Origin: ZLKRG08 sp046048895 | GTDB taxonomy: Bacteria > Actinomycetota > Actinomycetes > Nanopelagicales > Nanopelagicaceae | Reading direction: 5' to 3' | DNA length: 45,983 bases | NCBI GenBank assembly: GCA_046048895.1 | Contig: JBJOFF010000007.1 | Span: forward strand, 1-45,983 | Shown here: in pieces, positions 8,265-16,834 of the stretch | How positions within the stretch are numbered: position 1 is the stretch's first letter | Layout of the letters: the number at the start of each line of letters is the position of its first letter | Translations under genes and position numbers: made by a program | The notes under the pieces: model-generated | Databases searched by the model: none | Told to the model about the DNA's origin: nothing | The model's input: the letters and a program-made list of their open reading frames with translations, nothing else

Positions 8265-9111
8265 TTATCTGCGCATCGAAAAGGGTGCCGCGGCTAACAC
8301 AGTAGCTGCATACCGACGCGATTTAAATAAGTATTTAACTTGGCACTTAAATAATCCAAATGCGCCCATTAAAGAGTATGCCCAAACGATTGCAGAACTA
8401 GCGCCATCATCAATTGAGCGCAACTTCAGTGCAGTGCGATCCTTTCATAGTTATTTAAATCGTGAATTCAATATTGCCGATCCAACTGATGATTTACCAG
8501 AAACTGGCAAGAGACAGAGATTGCCTAAAGCACTTACCGTTCAAGAGATAACGAAATTGGTTGAAGCTGCAAAGGACCCAAGTTCACCAATTTCATTACG
8601 AGATTATCTGTTACTTGAATTTCTCTACAGCACTGGCGGTCGAGTCTCTGAAGTAGTTGGTATTAATTTAAATGATATTTATGAATCAACTGTTGGAAAT
8701 GAATCAATCTGGGTTTTAAAGCTTCGTGGCAAAGGCGGCAAGGAGCGAATCGTGCCACTTGGTTCATATGCCAAAGCTGCAGTTGATGACTATTTAGTTC
8801 GTTGTAGGCCGACACTTTTGAAGCGATTGAATGAAAATGCGCTCTTCTTAAACGTGCGTGGAACTAGATTATCTAGAGTTAGTGCATGGGAGATAGTTAA
8901 GAGCGCTGCTAGAAAATCTGGTTTAACTTCGCGCGTGACCCCTCATATTTTTAGACATTCTTATGCCACACATTTATTAGATGGTGGTGCAGATATTCGA
9001 GTAGTGCAAGAACTTCTTGGACATGCTTCGGTTACGACTACTCAGATTTATACTTTGATCACAATAGATAAGGTGCGCGAGTCATACAGACTGGCGCACC
9101 CTAGAGCTTAA
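8233..9111 (+). CDS. xerD: Site-specific tyrosine recombinase XerD
   Basis: The 292-aa protein resolves chromosome dimers at dif together with XerC. It has an N-terminal SAM-like core-binding domain ('AANTVAAYRRDL') and a C-terminal catalytic domain. The full catalytic set is present: Arg137 ('GGRVSE'), Lys in 'RGKGGKERIVPL', His238 and Arg241 ('HIFRH'), His264 ('LLGHASV') and nucleophile Tyr273. Its ATG lies 32 nt inside ald; no later start keeps the conserved 'FIDYLRIEKG' segment. XerD rather than XerC is chosen from the pyrG-xerD-parA-scpA neighbourhood. Confidence 0.93.
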   Translation: MDINTLNSFIDYLRIEKGAAANTVAAYRRDLNKYLTWHLNNPNAPIKEYAQTIAELAPSSIERNFSAVRSFHSYLNREFNIADPTDDLPETGKRQRLPKALTVQEITKLVEAAKDPSSPISLRDYLLLEFLYSTGGRVSEVVGINLNDIYESTVGNESIWVLKLRGKGGKERIVPLGSYAKAAVDDYLVRCRPTLLKRLNENALFLNVRGTRLSRVSAWEIVKSAARKSGLTSRVTPHIFRHSYATHLLDGGADIRVVQELLGHASVTTTQIYTLITIDKVRESYRLAHPRA

Positions 9112-9114
9112 CTT

Positions 9115-9510
9115 TTATAAGCCGCGTAATCGTCGAGCTAATATTGAATTTTCGCCTTTAGCTTCTAAGTCGGAAATAATCACGGCAAGCGACTCACGAA
9201 CAATTCGACCGCGATCAGCAGCTAAACCTAAATCACCACGTAGCAAAATTCGTGCTTGATCTAAATCGAAAAGTTCATCCGGTGATAGATAAACAGTGAT
9301 TTTCTCATCGTGACGTTCACGTCCAGAAGGCGTGCGAGCAGTAGTTGCGCGACGTCGTTGAGTCTGACGAACTGCGCCGCTCTTCTTTGCTGGTTTAGTT
9401 GCTTCGATTGGCATCGCTGCATCTTCAGTCGCAACCACATCTGGTACTGAGACCAATGGTTTGGCACGGAATAGTTCATCTGCACCTGGCAGGGAAGCGC
9501 GGCGGCTCAT
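9115..9510 (-). CDS. Conserved small basic protein paired with ParA
   Basis: The protein has 131 aa. Residues 1-65 are low complexity and basic. The conserved part starts at 'GRERHDEKITVYLSPDELFDLDQARILLRGDLGL' and continues 'DRGRIVRESLAVIISDLEAKGE'. The beta-strand-plus-helices pattern resembles a ribbon-helix-helix DNA-binding fold. Its ATG overlaps the parA stop by 4 nt. Pairing with a ParA suggests a CopG-like partner or centromere-binding role; this is inference. Its stop lies 3 nt from the convergent xerD stop. Confidence 0.7.
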   Translation of the reverse strand: MSRRASLPGADELFRAKPLVSVPDVVATEDAAMPIEATKPAKKSGAVRQTQRRRATTARTPSGRERHDEKITVYLSPDELFDLDQARILLRGDLGLAADRGRIVRESLAVIISDLEAKGENSILARRLRGL

Positions 9511-10388
9511 TTAGCTCCTCCTCGAGAGATTAATTCGCGAGCTAACCGACGATAAGCGTTAGCCGCTCCTGAATTCTGTGCATATTGCACAATAGGTTCG
9601 CCCTTTACTGAACTTTCAGAGAAGCGAATCGTCTTTGCAATAATTGTTTCGAAGGTATCGGCAGGGAATTGCTCAACAATTCGCGCCAATACTTCGCGGT
9701 TATGTACTGCACGACGGTCATACATAGTTGCCAAAATTCCAGCTAATTTAAGATCAGGATTTAGCGCCTGACGAACTTTATTTAAGTTGTTATTTAGCTC
9801 TATGAAACCGTGCAGCGAGAACCATTCACATTGCAACGGCACGATAACTTCATCCGAAGCTACAAGTGCATTGATCGCAAGTTGACCCATAGTTGGTTGG
9901 CAATCGATCAGAATTACATCGTAGAAATCTTTAAGAGGTGTGAGTACGCGCTTTAAAAAGAATTGACTTCCTATCTCTGCACCTAAGACGGTTTCAGCAG
10001 TAGCCAATTCGCGGTTAGCAGGTAGAAAATCCAGACCAGCCATTGAACTCTTTAAAACAATATCTTCTGGATTATGTGCCGGATCCATGATTGCGTAATA
10101 GACGGTCTCTTCTTTAGGAAGTTCATTTCCGCGAACACCAAGTCCAAGTGTCATACCACCTTGCGGATCGAAATCAACTAGAAGTACGCGGCGACCAAGT
10201 TCTACTAGCGCTGCGCCAAGATTAATTGTGGTGGTGGTTTTTCCAACACCACCTTTTTGATTAAAGATTGAGATTACCTTTGCGCCACCATGTGCTGAAA
10301 TTGGCGCAGGAGTTGGAAGTGTCTTTGCCGCGCTATCGGTTAGCGATGCAGTGGTGACAACTTCTTCAAATGTCGATTTAGCGTTCAA
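9507..10388 (-). CDS. ParA/Soj-family ATPase (Rv1708 type)
   Basis: The 293-aa protein has a deviant Walker A 'FNQKGGVGKTTTTINLG', Walker A' 'LLVDFDPQGG', 'VILIDCQPTMG' and the C-terminal 'GEPIVQYAQNSGAANAYRRLARELI' typical of chromosomal ParA paralogs next to scpAB. TTG 10388 is the only start upstream of the P-loop; CAGG lies just upstream. In mycobacteria this gene reads in the same direction as scpA, whereas here it is divergent from scpA, with 89 bp between. It is unlikely to be the oriC parA, since no parB or parS is nearby. Confidence 0.88.
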   Translation of the reverse strand: MNAKSTFEEVVTTASLTDSAAKTLPTPAPISAHGGAKVISIFNQKGGVGKTTTTINLGAALVELGRRVLLVDFDPQGGMTLGLGVRGNELPKEETVYYAIMDPAHNPEDIVLKSSMAGLDFLPANRELATAETVLGAEIGSQFFLKRVLTPLKDFYDVILIDCQPTMGQLAINALVASDEVIVPLQCEWFSLHGFIELNNNLNKVRQALNPDLKLAGILATMYDRRAVHNREVLARIVEQFPADTFETIIAKTIRFSESSVKGEPIVQYAQNSGAANAYRRLARELISRGGAK

Positions 10389-10463
10389 GCGTTAAACCTG
10401 CCTTTCCAGGTGGAAACTTAAGCGGGTATCGCAGATAAGGCAAGTTATTTGAGCGCAATGCGA

Positions 10464-10469
10464 TAGGTT
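10464..10469 (+). promoter_or_regulatory. Possible -10 element TAGGTT for scpA
   Basis: TAGGTT lies 8 nt upstream of ATG 10478, and no SD is present. This is slightly longer than the 6-nt spacing seen at other leaderless candidates, so support is weak. The same 89-bp divergent gap contains a small inverted repeat (ACCTG, 6-nt loop, CAGGT; 10396-10411) in the parA leader. Confidence 0.3.
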
Positions 10470-10477
10470 TTGCGGCT

Positions 10478-11323
10478 ATGGAACTGCTTGAAAACCCTGA
10501 AGTAACGGGTTTCGCCGTCCATTTAGAGAACTTTGATGGTCCCTTTGATCTGCTTTTGCAGTTAATTTCGCGCCACAAGATGGATGTCACCGAGGTCGCG
10601 CTCTCAATCGTCACCGATGAATTTATCGGTTATATCCGTAAGCTCGAAGAGAGTGGCGAGGGTTGGCAGCTAGATCAAGCAACTGAATTTCTAGTAGTCG
10701 CGGCAACGCTCTTAGATCTAAAGGCGGCGAAGCTGTTGCCTCAAGGTGAAGTTGAGGATGAGGCCGACTTAGCGCTACTGGAAGCGCGAGACCTGCTCTT
10801 CGCTCGATTACTGCAATATCGCGCATTTAAAGAGATCGCATCTACATTTGCGGAGCGTATAACTTTGGCAGAGAAGAGTTTTGCCAGAACTACCGCATTA
10901 GATCCTCATTTCGCATCGCTACTTCCGGAGGTTCTAATCGGGGTGGGGCCTGAGCGCTTTGCGGTGATTGCAGATCGCGTGCTATTTCCAAAAGCGCCCC
11001 CGGTAGTTTCAGTCGAACATATCCATAAGCCGCTAGTAAATGTCGCCGAACAGACTAAGTTTGTAATTGCCGCGTTACGTATAGCTAAACACTTAAGTTT
11101 TAGAGCGTTAACGCATGATGTCGAAGAGCCAATGGTGGTTGTGGCCCGTTTCTTAGCGCTTCTTGACCTATATCGCAGTGGGTCGCTTCGCTTTGAGCAG
11201 CTAGAGGCCTTCACCGATCTGCAGATTAGCTGGGTAGGTTCAGAATCGGGTGAGATCGCGATCTCCGAGGAGTTTGATGTGGAAGTTAACCTGGATTTAG
11301 ATGCTGAGGAGGGCAATCAATGA
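10478..11323 (+). CDS. scpA: Segregation and condensation protein A
   Basis: The 281-aa kleisin subunit bridges the SMC heads. The N-terminal signature 'FDGPFDLLLQLISRHKMDVTEV' and 'ATEFLVVAATLLDLKAAKLLP' are diagnostic. The C-terminal winged-helix region ('VARFLALLDLYRSGSLRFEQ') is intact. It is translationally coupled to scpB (ATGA overlap). smc itself is not in the window. Confidence 0.94.
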   Translation: MELLENPEVTGFAVHLENFDGPFDLLLQLISRHKMDVTEVALSIVTDEFIGYIRKLEESGEGWQLDQATEFLVVAATLLDLKAAKLLPQGEVEDEADLALLEARDLLFARLLQYRAFKEIASTFAERITLAEKSFARTTALDPHFASLLPEVLIGVGPERFAVIADRVLFPKAPPVVSVEHIHKPLVNVAEQTKFVIAALRIAKHLSFRALTHDVEEPMVVVARFLALLDLYRSGSLRFEQLEAFTDLQISWVGSESGEIAISEEFDVEVNLDLDAEEGNQ

Positions 11324-11865
11324 ACGAGCTACACCGCTCGATTGAGGCGATTTTAATGGTGGTTGATGAGCCAGTTACTGAGACCACCCTGGCAACGATC
11401 CTCGAGCAACCGGTTGAAGGGATAGAGAAGGCGATTATCGAGTTAGTTGAGAGCTACCAAGATCGTGGTTTTGAGCTTAAGAAGATCAATGGCGGGTGGC
11501 GCTTCTATAGCCACCCAGATCAGGCGAGCGTAGTAGAGCGATTTGTTCTAGATGGCCAGCAGAGCCGTTTAACTCAAGCTGCACTTGAGACTTTAGCGGT
11601 AATTGCTTATCGCCAGCCGATCTCAAGGGCTCGCGTCTCTGCGATTCGTGGCGTAAATGTTGAAGCAGTAATGAAGACCCTAGTAAATCGAGGGTTGGTT
11701 GAAGAGTCTGGGGTAGAGCATGAATCTGGCGCGATTCTATATAAAACCACAAGCTACTTCTTGGAGCGTCTGGGAGTAAATTCAATCGAGGATCTACCTG
11801 CTCTAGCTCCATATCTGCCAGATCTTGCAGCGCTTGATGAAGTTCTAGATTCTTTGACTGATTAA
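11320..11865 (+). CDS. scpB: Segregation and condensation protein B
   Basis: This 181-aa KITE protein is a partner of ScpA in the SMC condensin. It has two winged helices: an N-terminal 'IEAILMVVDEPVT' and a central 'QAALETLAVIAYRQPISRARVSAIRGVNVEAVMKTL', the most conserved segment of the family. Its length is normal. A weak hairpin (CCCATC/GATGGG, 11887-11904) lies between it and rluB. Confidence 0.94.
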   Translation: MNELHRSIEAILMVVDEPVTETTLATILEQPVEGIEKAIIELVESYQDRGFELKKINGGWRFYSHPDQASVVERFVLDGQQSRLTQAALETLAVIAYRQPISRARVSAIRGVNVEAVMKTLVNRGLVEESGVEHESGAILYKTTSYFLERLGVNSIEDLPALAPYLPDLAALDEVLDSLTD

Positions 11866-11917
11866 GTAACCCTGACGTAGGATTGCCCCATCACGAAAGA
11901 TGGGAATCTTGCGCTAA

Positions 11918-12631
11918 ATGGAAATTCGTTTAAATAAATTTATTGCGGACGCTGGCGTAACTAGCCGTCGCGGAGCCGACTCTTTGATTGAGGCTGGTCG
12001 CGTAAAGGTTAATGGTAAGAGAGTCACCGAACTTGGCTTCAAAGTGAATGAAAAGTCTAAGGTCGAAGTCGATGGTGAGACAATTAATTTGACATTGTCT
12101 AAGACTTATCTTGCACTATATAAGCCAAGAGGCGTTCTTTCCACTATGTTCGACCCCGATGGCCGTCCTTCGCTCTCTGAATTGGTAGATTTTCGTAAAG
12201 AGCGGCTCTTTCACGTTGGCCGATTAGATAAGGATTCCGAAGGTTTAATTCTTCTTACTAACGATGGCGAGATCACCTTTAGGGCGACCCATCCAAGTTT
12301 CGGGCTCGAGAAGACCTACTTGGTTAATTTCGAAGGGGAGCTACCAAAGGATGCTAAATCGATTCTCACCAAAGGGGTCGAACTTGAGGATGGAATTGCT
12401 CGAGTTACTGGCTACAAAGAGCTACCTAATAACTGGCTTGAGTTGAAGATTCATGAAGGTCGCTATCACATTATTAGGCGGTTGATGGAGGCAATAGGGG
12501 TATCGGTTTTAAGGTTGGTGCGCAGTCAATTTGGACCAATTCTCCTAGGAGATTTGAAAGAGGGTCGTTGGAGAGATCTAAATGAGGTTGAAGTGGTTAA
12601 TTTATATAAAGCTTTACAATTAAACCCATAA
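11918..12631 (+). CDS. rluB: Pseudouridine synthase of the RluB/RsuA family
   Basis: The 237-aa protein isomerises uridine to pseudouridine in rRNA, by family most likely 23S U2605. It has an S4 domain at residues 1-48 ('RLNKFIADAGVTSRRGADSLI') and the catalytic motif 'GRLDKDSEGL' with Asp104, followed by 'LTNDGE'. It corresponds to Rv1711, which also follows scpB. Specificity between RluB and RsuA or RluE cannot be settled from sequence alone. No terminator is evident after it; an AT-rich gap follows. Confidence 0.88.
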   Translation: MEIRLNKFIADAGVTSRRGADSLIEAGRVKVNGKRVTELGFKVNEKSKVEVDGETINLTLSKTYLALYKPRGVLSTMFDPDGRPSLSELVDFRKERLFHVGRLDKDSEGLILLTNDGEITFRATHPSFGLEKTYLVNFEGELPKDAKSILTKGVELEDGIARVTGYKELPNNWLELKIHEGRYHIIRRLMEAIGVSVLRLVRSQFGPILLGDLKEGRWRDLNEVEVVNLYKALQLNP

Positions 12632-12888
12632 ACCTTTATATCTACAATTGCCAATTATCGATATATTAATAAAACAATTAAATAGAGAATTGAATATAAA
12701 TTTGTCGACATTGAAACAGCATAGAAGCGTTCTAAATAACAATTTATCGATAATTGAGGTTGTCCGAAATCTAGGAAAAAGGATTAGTGTTCTTTAGGGC
12801 TGATTAATATTTAGCGACAAATAAATATATGGGGAAAAGGTTATTTCTAAATCCAACGAAATTTTACGAGGAAAGGTAAACTCTCGAC
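12632..12888 (+). other. AT-rich 257-bp intergenic region with two ATCGAT-centred motifs
   Basis: This is the longest gene-free stretch of the window. It is much richer in A/T than its neighbours and contains no credible ORF or terminator. ATCGAT occurs at 12657-12662 within AATTATCGATATATT, and again at 12746-12751 within the near-palindrome CAATTTATCGATAATTG (12740-12756). GAGGAAAGG just before aroH supplies its SD. The region probably holds the aroH-tyrA-cmk/der promoter and perhaps operators; no specific factor can be named. Confidence 0.6.
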
Positions 12889-13242
12889 ATGAACTTGAGA
12901 GCTATTCGCGGCGCAATTCAGGTGGGCGCCAATACTCCTGAGGAGATTGCCTCCGGAGTAAAAGAGCTCTTACCTGCCATTTTGCAGGCTAACGAGTTAA
13001 GCCCAGATGATGTGATCTCAGTACTTCTTACCTGCACCCCTGATTTAAATGCCTCCTTCCCGGCCGCCTCAGCTCGCGAGATTGGCTTTGGAGCGGTTCC
13101 GCTACTTTGTGCGGTCGAGATGGATGTACCTGGCTCGATGCCGCTAGTTATTAGAGTGATGCTCCATGTTCAGATGGATAGAGCTGCAAAACATATCTAT
13201 CTGCGAGGCGCACAAGCCTTACGTAAAGATATCGCTCAATGA
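12889..13242 (+). CDS. aroH: Chorismate mutase, AroH type
   Basis: It converts chorismate to prephenate for tyrosine and phenylalanine synthesis. The 117 aa match the trimeric AroH fold of Bacillus: 'LRAIRGAIQV' with the substrate-binding Arg, 'TCTPDLNASFPAASAREIGF', 'CAVEMDVPGSMPLVIRVM' and 'IYLRGAQALR' with the catalytic Tyr region. This is the AroH class rather than the AroQ class used by mycobacteria. GAGGAAAGG upstream serves as SD. It overlaps tyrA by ATGA, so consecutive pathway steps are coupled. Confidence 0.93.
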   Translation: MNLRAIRGAIQVGANTPEEIASGVKELLPAILQANELSPDDVISVLLTCTPDLNASFPAASAREIGFGAVPLLCAVEMDVPGSMPLVIRVMLHVQMDRAAKHIYLRGAQALRKDIAQ

Positions 13243-14282
13243 AGGTAGTAATAATCGGCGCTGGGTTGATTGGAACCTCGATAGCGCTTGGTGCCAAACG
13301 CGCCGGAGCAGAGGTCCAATTAATCGATGAAGATGGTCGCGCTCAATCTCTAGCCAATGACTTAGCAGATGCTACAAAGGCCATCAGTGATCCAGCGCTG
13401 GTAGTCATTGCAACTCCAACCAGCGCTTTAAATGGAGTAATTTCAAAGTATAAAGATCTATATCCGAAGTCGACGTTTATAGACATTGGTAGTACAAAAA
13501 CTAAAGTTAAAGTAGAAGTTGAAAAATTCCCCGAGTTGGCAGAGCGATTCTGTCCTACCCATCCAATGGCAGGTCGAGAGCTCGATGGAGCAGAGGCGGC
13601 CCAATCAGACCTATTTGTAGGAAAGAGTTGGATTATTACTCCACTTGAGGCGACCTCTGGCCAATCTATTGCGCAAGTTAAAGAGTTTATCGAGAAGCTT
13701 GGTGCGCGAGTAATCGCGATGAGCGTAGAGGATCACGATATGGCGGTGGCAGCAGTTAGCCATATGCCGCAGATAATCTCCTCGCTTTTAGCAGCGCAGC
13801 TACTTGGCAAGAGCCCAGAACATCTAGCCCTTGCTGGCAGTGGAGTTCTTGATACTACGAGAATTGCCGCATCTAATCCTGAACTATGGCGAGAGATCTT
13901 GAAGTTAAACAAGGATGCGCTGCTACCTTTACTAAAAGATTTCCAAAAAGATTTATCGACATTAATCGACACCTACGATGTATCTAGCGTGCTTGAAAGA
14001 GGTCGCAGAGGTCGTCAATCGCTACCAGGTAAACACCGGAGCGCTTCACGTAATTACACCTATCTGCCAGTGGTTATTGACGATAAACCAAATCAATTAG
14101 CGTTGCTCTTTGGTGAATGTGCAAGAGCAAATGTAAACGTGGAAGATATAACTATTGAACACTCGCCAGAACAAGAGACAGGTTTGGTTTTGTTAGCATT
14201 AAGCGCAAGTGATGCCGCAGAATTAAATCAACATTTAATCGCGGCTGGTTGGCGAGTACATCCACCAAGATCGGAGAAGTAA
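13239..14282 (+). CDS. tyrA: Prephenate dehydrogenase with C-terminal ACT domain
   Basis: It oxidatively decarboxylates prephenate to 4-hydroxyphenylpyruvate with NAD(P). The 347 aa begin with the dinucleotide-binding 'VVIIGAGLIGTS'. The catalytic-domain motifs 'FIDIGSTKTKV', 'CPTHPMAGRELDGAEAA' and 'AVSHMPQIISSLLA' follow. From about residue 270 an ACT domain ('LPVVIDDKPNQLALLFGECARANVNVEDI') offers feedback by tyrosine. It is coupled upstream with aroH and downstream with cmk-der (TAATG). Confidence 0.94.
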   Translation: MKVVIIGAGLIGTSIALGAKRAGAEVQLIDEDGRAQSLANDLADATKAISDPALVVIATPTSALNGVISKYKDLYPKSTFIDIGSTKTKVKVEVEKFPELAERFCPTHPMAGRELDGAEAAQSDLFVGKSWIITPLEATSGQSIAQVKEFIEKLGARVIAMSVEDHDMAVAAVSHMPQIISSLLAAQLLGKSPEHLALAGSGVLDTTRIAASNPELWREILKLNKDALLPLLKDFQKDLSTLIDTYDVSSVLERGRRGRQSLPGKHRSASRNYTYLPVVIDDKPNQLALLFGECARANVNVEDITIEHSPEQETGLVLLALSASDAAELNQHLIAAGWRVHPPRSEK

Positions 14283-16234
14283 TGCCGATTATTGTTGCAA
14301 TGGATGGTCCGAGCGGCGCTGGAAAATCAAGCACCTCTAAATCATTAGCGAAGCGTGCGGGTTGGAATTATCTAGATACGGGAGCGCTTTATCGCGGAGC
14401 GACTTGGCTTGCGATGGAGAAGAAAATCGATAACGCAGATGATTTAGTTGCTGCACTGAAAGTTGAGAAATTATCTTTTAATCCAGATCCTGAGAAGGCA
14501 ATCCTCAAATGCGGTAAGAGAGATATCTCTAGTGAAATTAGAAGCGAAGATGTCACCGCCAAAGTTTCAACTTATGCAGCGATGCCTGAGGTGCGCGCTG
14601 AGCTGGTTGAGTTACAACGCCGGATCATCTCTGAGGCCGCTAAAGGAATTGTGGTTGAAGGACGAGATATTGGAACGGTTGTTGCTCCGCAAGCACATTT
14701 AAAAATTTACTTAACTGCAGATTTAGCTGCACGAGCTAAACGTCGTGAAGCTGAATTAAATACCAATTTGAATCTCGCTGATTCTTTAGCGGTGCGAGAT
14801 GAGAAAGATTCGACGCGACAAGTCTCTCCTTTAGAAAAGTCAATCGATGCGGTTGAAATTGATTCAACAGAAATTAATTTGGACGAAACAGTTGAAGTTA
14901 TTTGGGAGCTTTTAAAAGAGCGCCAACTTTTGGGTTTGCCGATTGTGGCCATACTGGGCCGCCCAAATGTAGGTAAATCCACTCTTATTAACCGATTCTT
15001 GGGTCGTAGAGAAGCAATCGTTGAAGATGTGCCAGGCGTAACTAGAGATCGGGTCAGATATGAATGTGAATGGAATTCGCGCGAATTTATTTTGATGGAT
15101 ACCGGTGGTTGGGAGTCTCATCCTGACGGAATCTCAGTTGGTGTAAGCGCTGGTGCTGAAATTGCAATTCAGGAAGCAGATGTAATTTTATTTGTAGTTG
15201 ATGCTCAAGTTGGCGCTCAAACCGAAGATGAAGCGATGGTTGATGCGTTGCGTAAATCAAAGAAGCAAGTTTTTCTAGTTGCGAATAAAGTTGATTCTCC
15301 AAAGGAGGAATCTGAAGCACATGCATTGTGGAATTTAGGACTCGGCGAACCACACTTTGTTACTGCGCTACACGGCAAGGGAAGTGCTGACTTACTTGAT
15401 TTAGTAGTAGCTGCGCTACCTGAAGTTGGTAGCGCGATCGTGAAAGATAACCATCGAAAAGTCGCCCTAATCGGTAGACCAAATGTTGGTAAATCGAGTC
15501 TGCTAAATGCCATTGCTGGTGAGCAACTCTCGTTAGTTGACGATAAAGCTGGGACGACCAGAGATCCAGTTGATTCGCTAATCGATTTTGGCGGAACTAC
15601 TTGGCGCTTTGTCGACACTGCCGGAATTAAGAAGCGATCCAACCAAGCAAGTGGAAGTGATTACTATTCCATTTTGAGAACTCAAGTTGCATTAGAGCGC
15701 GCTGAGGTAGTGGCCTTGGTATTAGATGCATCTGAACCATTAACTGAACAAGACTTGAAAATTATCAGTATGGTCGAGGACGCTGGCAAGGCTTTAGTTT
15801 TAGTAATGAACAAATGGGATCTAGTAGACGAAGATCGCCAATTGCAATTGAATAAAGAGTTGGATCGCCATTTAACTCATATCACTTGGGCGCAACGAGT
15901 AAATGTCGCAGCTAAAACTGGTTGGCATCGAGACCGCCTGGCACCGGCACTTCGTACGGCACTTGCCTCATGGGAGACTCGCGTTCCGACCGGCAAGCTA
16001 AATTCATTTATGGGCGCGCTAATTGGGGCCACGCCGCCTCCAGTTCGTGGCGGCAAACAACCTAAGGTTTATTACGCCACTCAAGCAGGTATCGCGCCGC
16101 CAAAGTTTGTTATCTTCACCAACGATTGGATTGAACCTCCATATCGTCGATTTATCGAACGTCGATTGCGCGAAGAATTTGGTTTTGCTGGCAGTCCGGT
16201 GCAAGTTTCGGTAAAGGTAAGAGAGCGCGATTAA
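14282..16234 (+). CDS. cmk-der: Fused cytidylate kinase and GTPase Der
   Basis: One 650-aa chain joins two enzymes that are separate neighbours (Rv1712, Rv1713) in mycobacteria. Residues 1-217 are CMP kinase: P-loop 'GPSGAGKSSTSKSLA', 'LDTGALYRG' and 'VVEGRDIGTVVAP'. Residues 219-650 are Der/EngA, the tandem GTPase for 50S assembly. G1 motifs 'GRPNVGKS' lie at 226-233 and 398-405; 'DTGGW' and 'DTAGI' switch motifs, two NKxD motifs and a C-terminal KH-like domain follow. ATG 14282 overlaps the tyrA stop and follows GGAG; an upstream TTG (14249) is less likely. Such fusions are known in some Actinobacteria. Confidence 0.95.
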   Translation: MPIIVAMDGPSGAGKSSTSKSLAKRAGWNYLDTGALYRGATWLAMEKKIDNADDLVAALKVEKLSFNPDPEKAILKCGKRDISSEIRSEDVTAKVSTYAAMPEVRAELVELQRRIISEAAKGIVVEGRDIGTVVAPQAHLKIYLTADLAARAKRREAELNTNLNLADSLAVRDEKDSTRQVSPLEKSIDAVEIDSTEINLDETVEVIWELLKERQLLGLPIVAILGRPNVGKSTLINRFLGRREAIVEDVPGVTRDRVRYECEWNSREFILMDTGGWESHPDGISVGVSAGAEIAIQEADVILFVVDAQVGAQTEDEAMVDALRKSKKQVFLVANKVDSPKEESEAHALWNLGLGEPHFVTALHGKGSADLLDLVVAALPEVGSAIVKDNHRKVALIGRPNVGKSSLLNAIAGEQLSLVDDKAGTTRDPVDSLIDFGGTTWRFVDTAGIKKRSNQASGSDYYSILRTQVALERAEVVALVLDASEPLTEQDLKIISMVEDAGKALVLVMNKWDLVDEDRQLQLNKELDRHLTHITWAQRVNVAAKTGWHRDRLAPALRTALASWETRVPTGKLNSFMGALIGATPPPVRGGKQPKVYYATQAGIAPPKFVIFTNDWIEPPYRRFIERRLREEFGFAGSPVQVSVKVRERD

Positions 16235-16794
16235 TGTTTACCATTCCAAATCTGCTCTCGATTTTACGCGGCGCTTTAATCCCGGTCTTTTTAACATTAG
16301 CTGGCGATAAGCGAGATGGATTGGCCTTATTGGTGCTAGCTGTCGCAAGTCTGACCGACTACTTCGATGGCAAGGTCGCAAGATGGTTAAACCAGGAATC
16401 TAGACTCGGGGCTATTTTGGACCCGATGTTCGATCGCTTTTATATTGCCGCATCTCTTTATGTGCTCTGGGATCGCGATATTTTTCCAACTTGGTTAGTT
16501 CTGGCACTGGTTCTGAGAGACTTTATCTTGCTACTTGTTAATGTAGCGCTAAAACGTAAGCGCCTTGCGCTTTTAGAGGTTAATTACATCGGCAAGGCCG
16601 CCACCTTTAATCTGCTCTACGCCTTTCCGCTGCTCTTCCTATCTCAAAGTTCTGGCTGGGTTGGCGCTCTTGGCTATGTATTTGGATGGGCTTTTAGCGC
16701 TTGGGGAGTGGCGCTCTACCTAATTACTGGCTTTGGGTACTTGGTATCTGGCCTTAAAAGTATTAGATTTCCCAACATATTGATTCAACAGTAA
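16234..16794 (+). CDS. CDP-alcohol phosphatidyltransferase (PgsA2-like)
   Basis: This 186-aa integral membrane enzyme carries the family signature D-x2-DG-x2-AR-x8-G-x3-D-x3-D, seen as 'TDYFDGKVARWLNQESRLGA' followed by 'ILDPMFDR'. About four to six hydrophobic helices follow. The family moves a phosphatidyl group from CDP-diacylglycerol to an alcohol such as glycerol-3-phosphate or phosphatidylglycerol. The acceptor cannot be told from sequence. Its place upstream of gcvH-garA matches pgsA2 (Rv1822), though intervening mycobacterial genes are missing. The start overlaps the der stop (TAATG). Confidence 0.85.
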   Translation: MFTIPNLLSILRGALIPVFLTLAGDKRDGLALLVLAVASLTDYFDGKVARWLNQESRLGAILDPMFDRFYIAASLYVLWDRDIFPTWLVLALVLRDFILLLVNVALKRKRLALLEVNYIGKAATFNLLYAFPLLFLSQSSGWVGALGYVFGWAFSAWGVALYLITGFGYLVSGLKSIRFPNILIQQ

Positions 16795-16834
16795 AACCAA
16801 CCAGCTAGAAAGCTAGAAAATTAGGGAGTCTAAA

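Noticed and set aside
11887..11904. Hairpin CCCATC/GATGGG between scpB and rluB as a terminator
   Set aside because: The stem is only 6 bp with no T run. rluB lies close downstream in the same direction and is usually co-transcribed.
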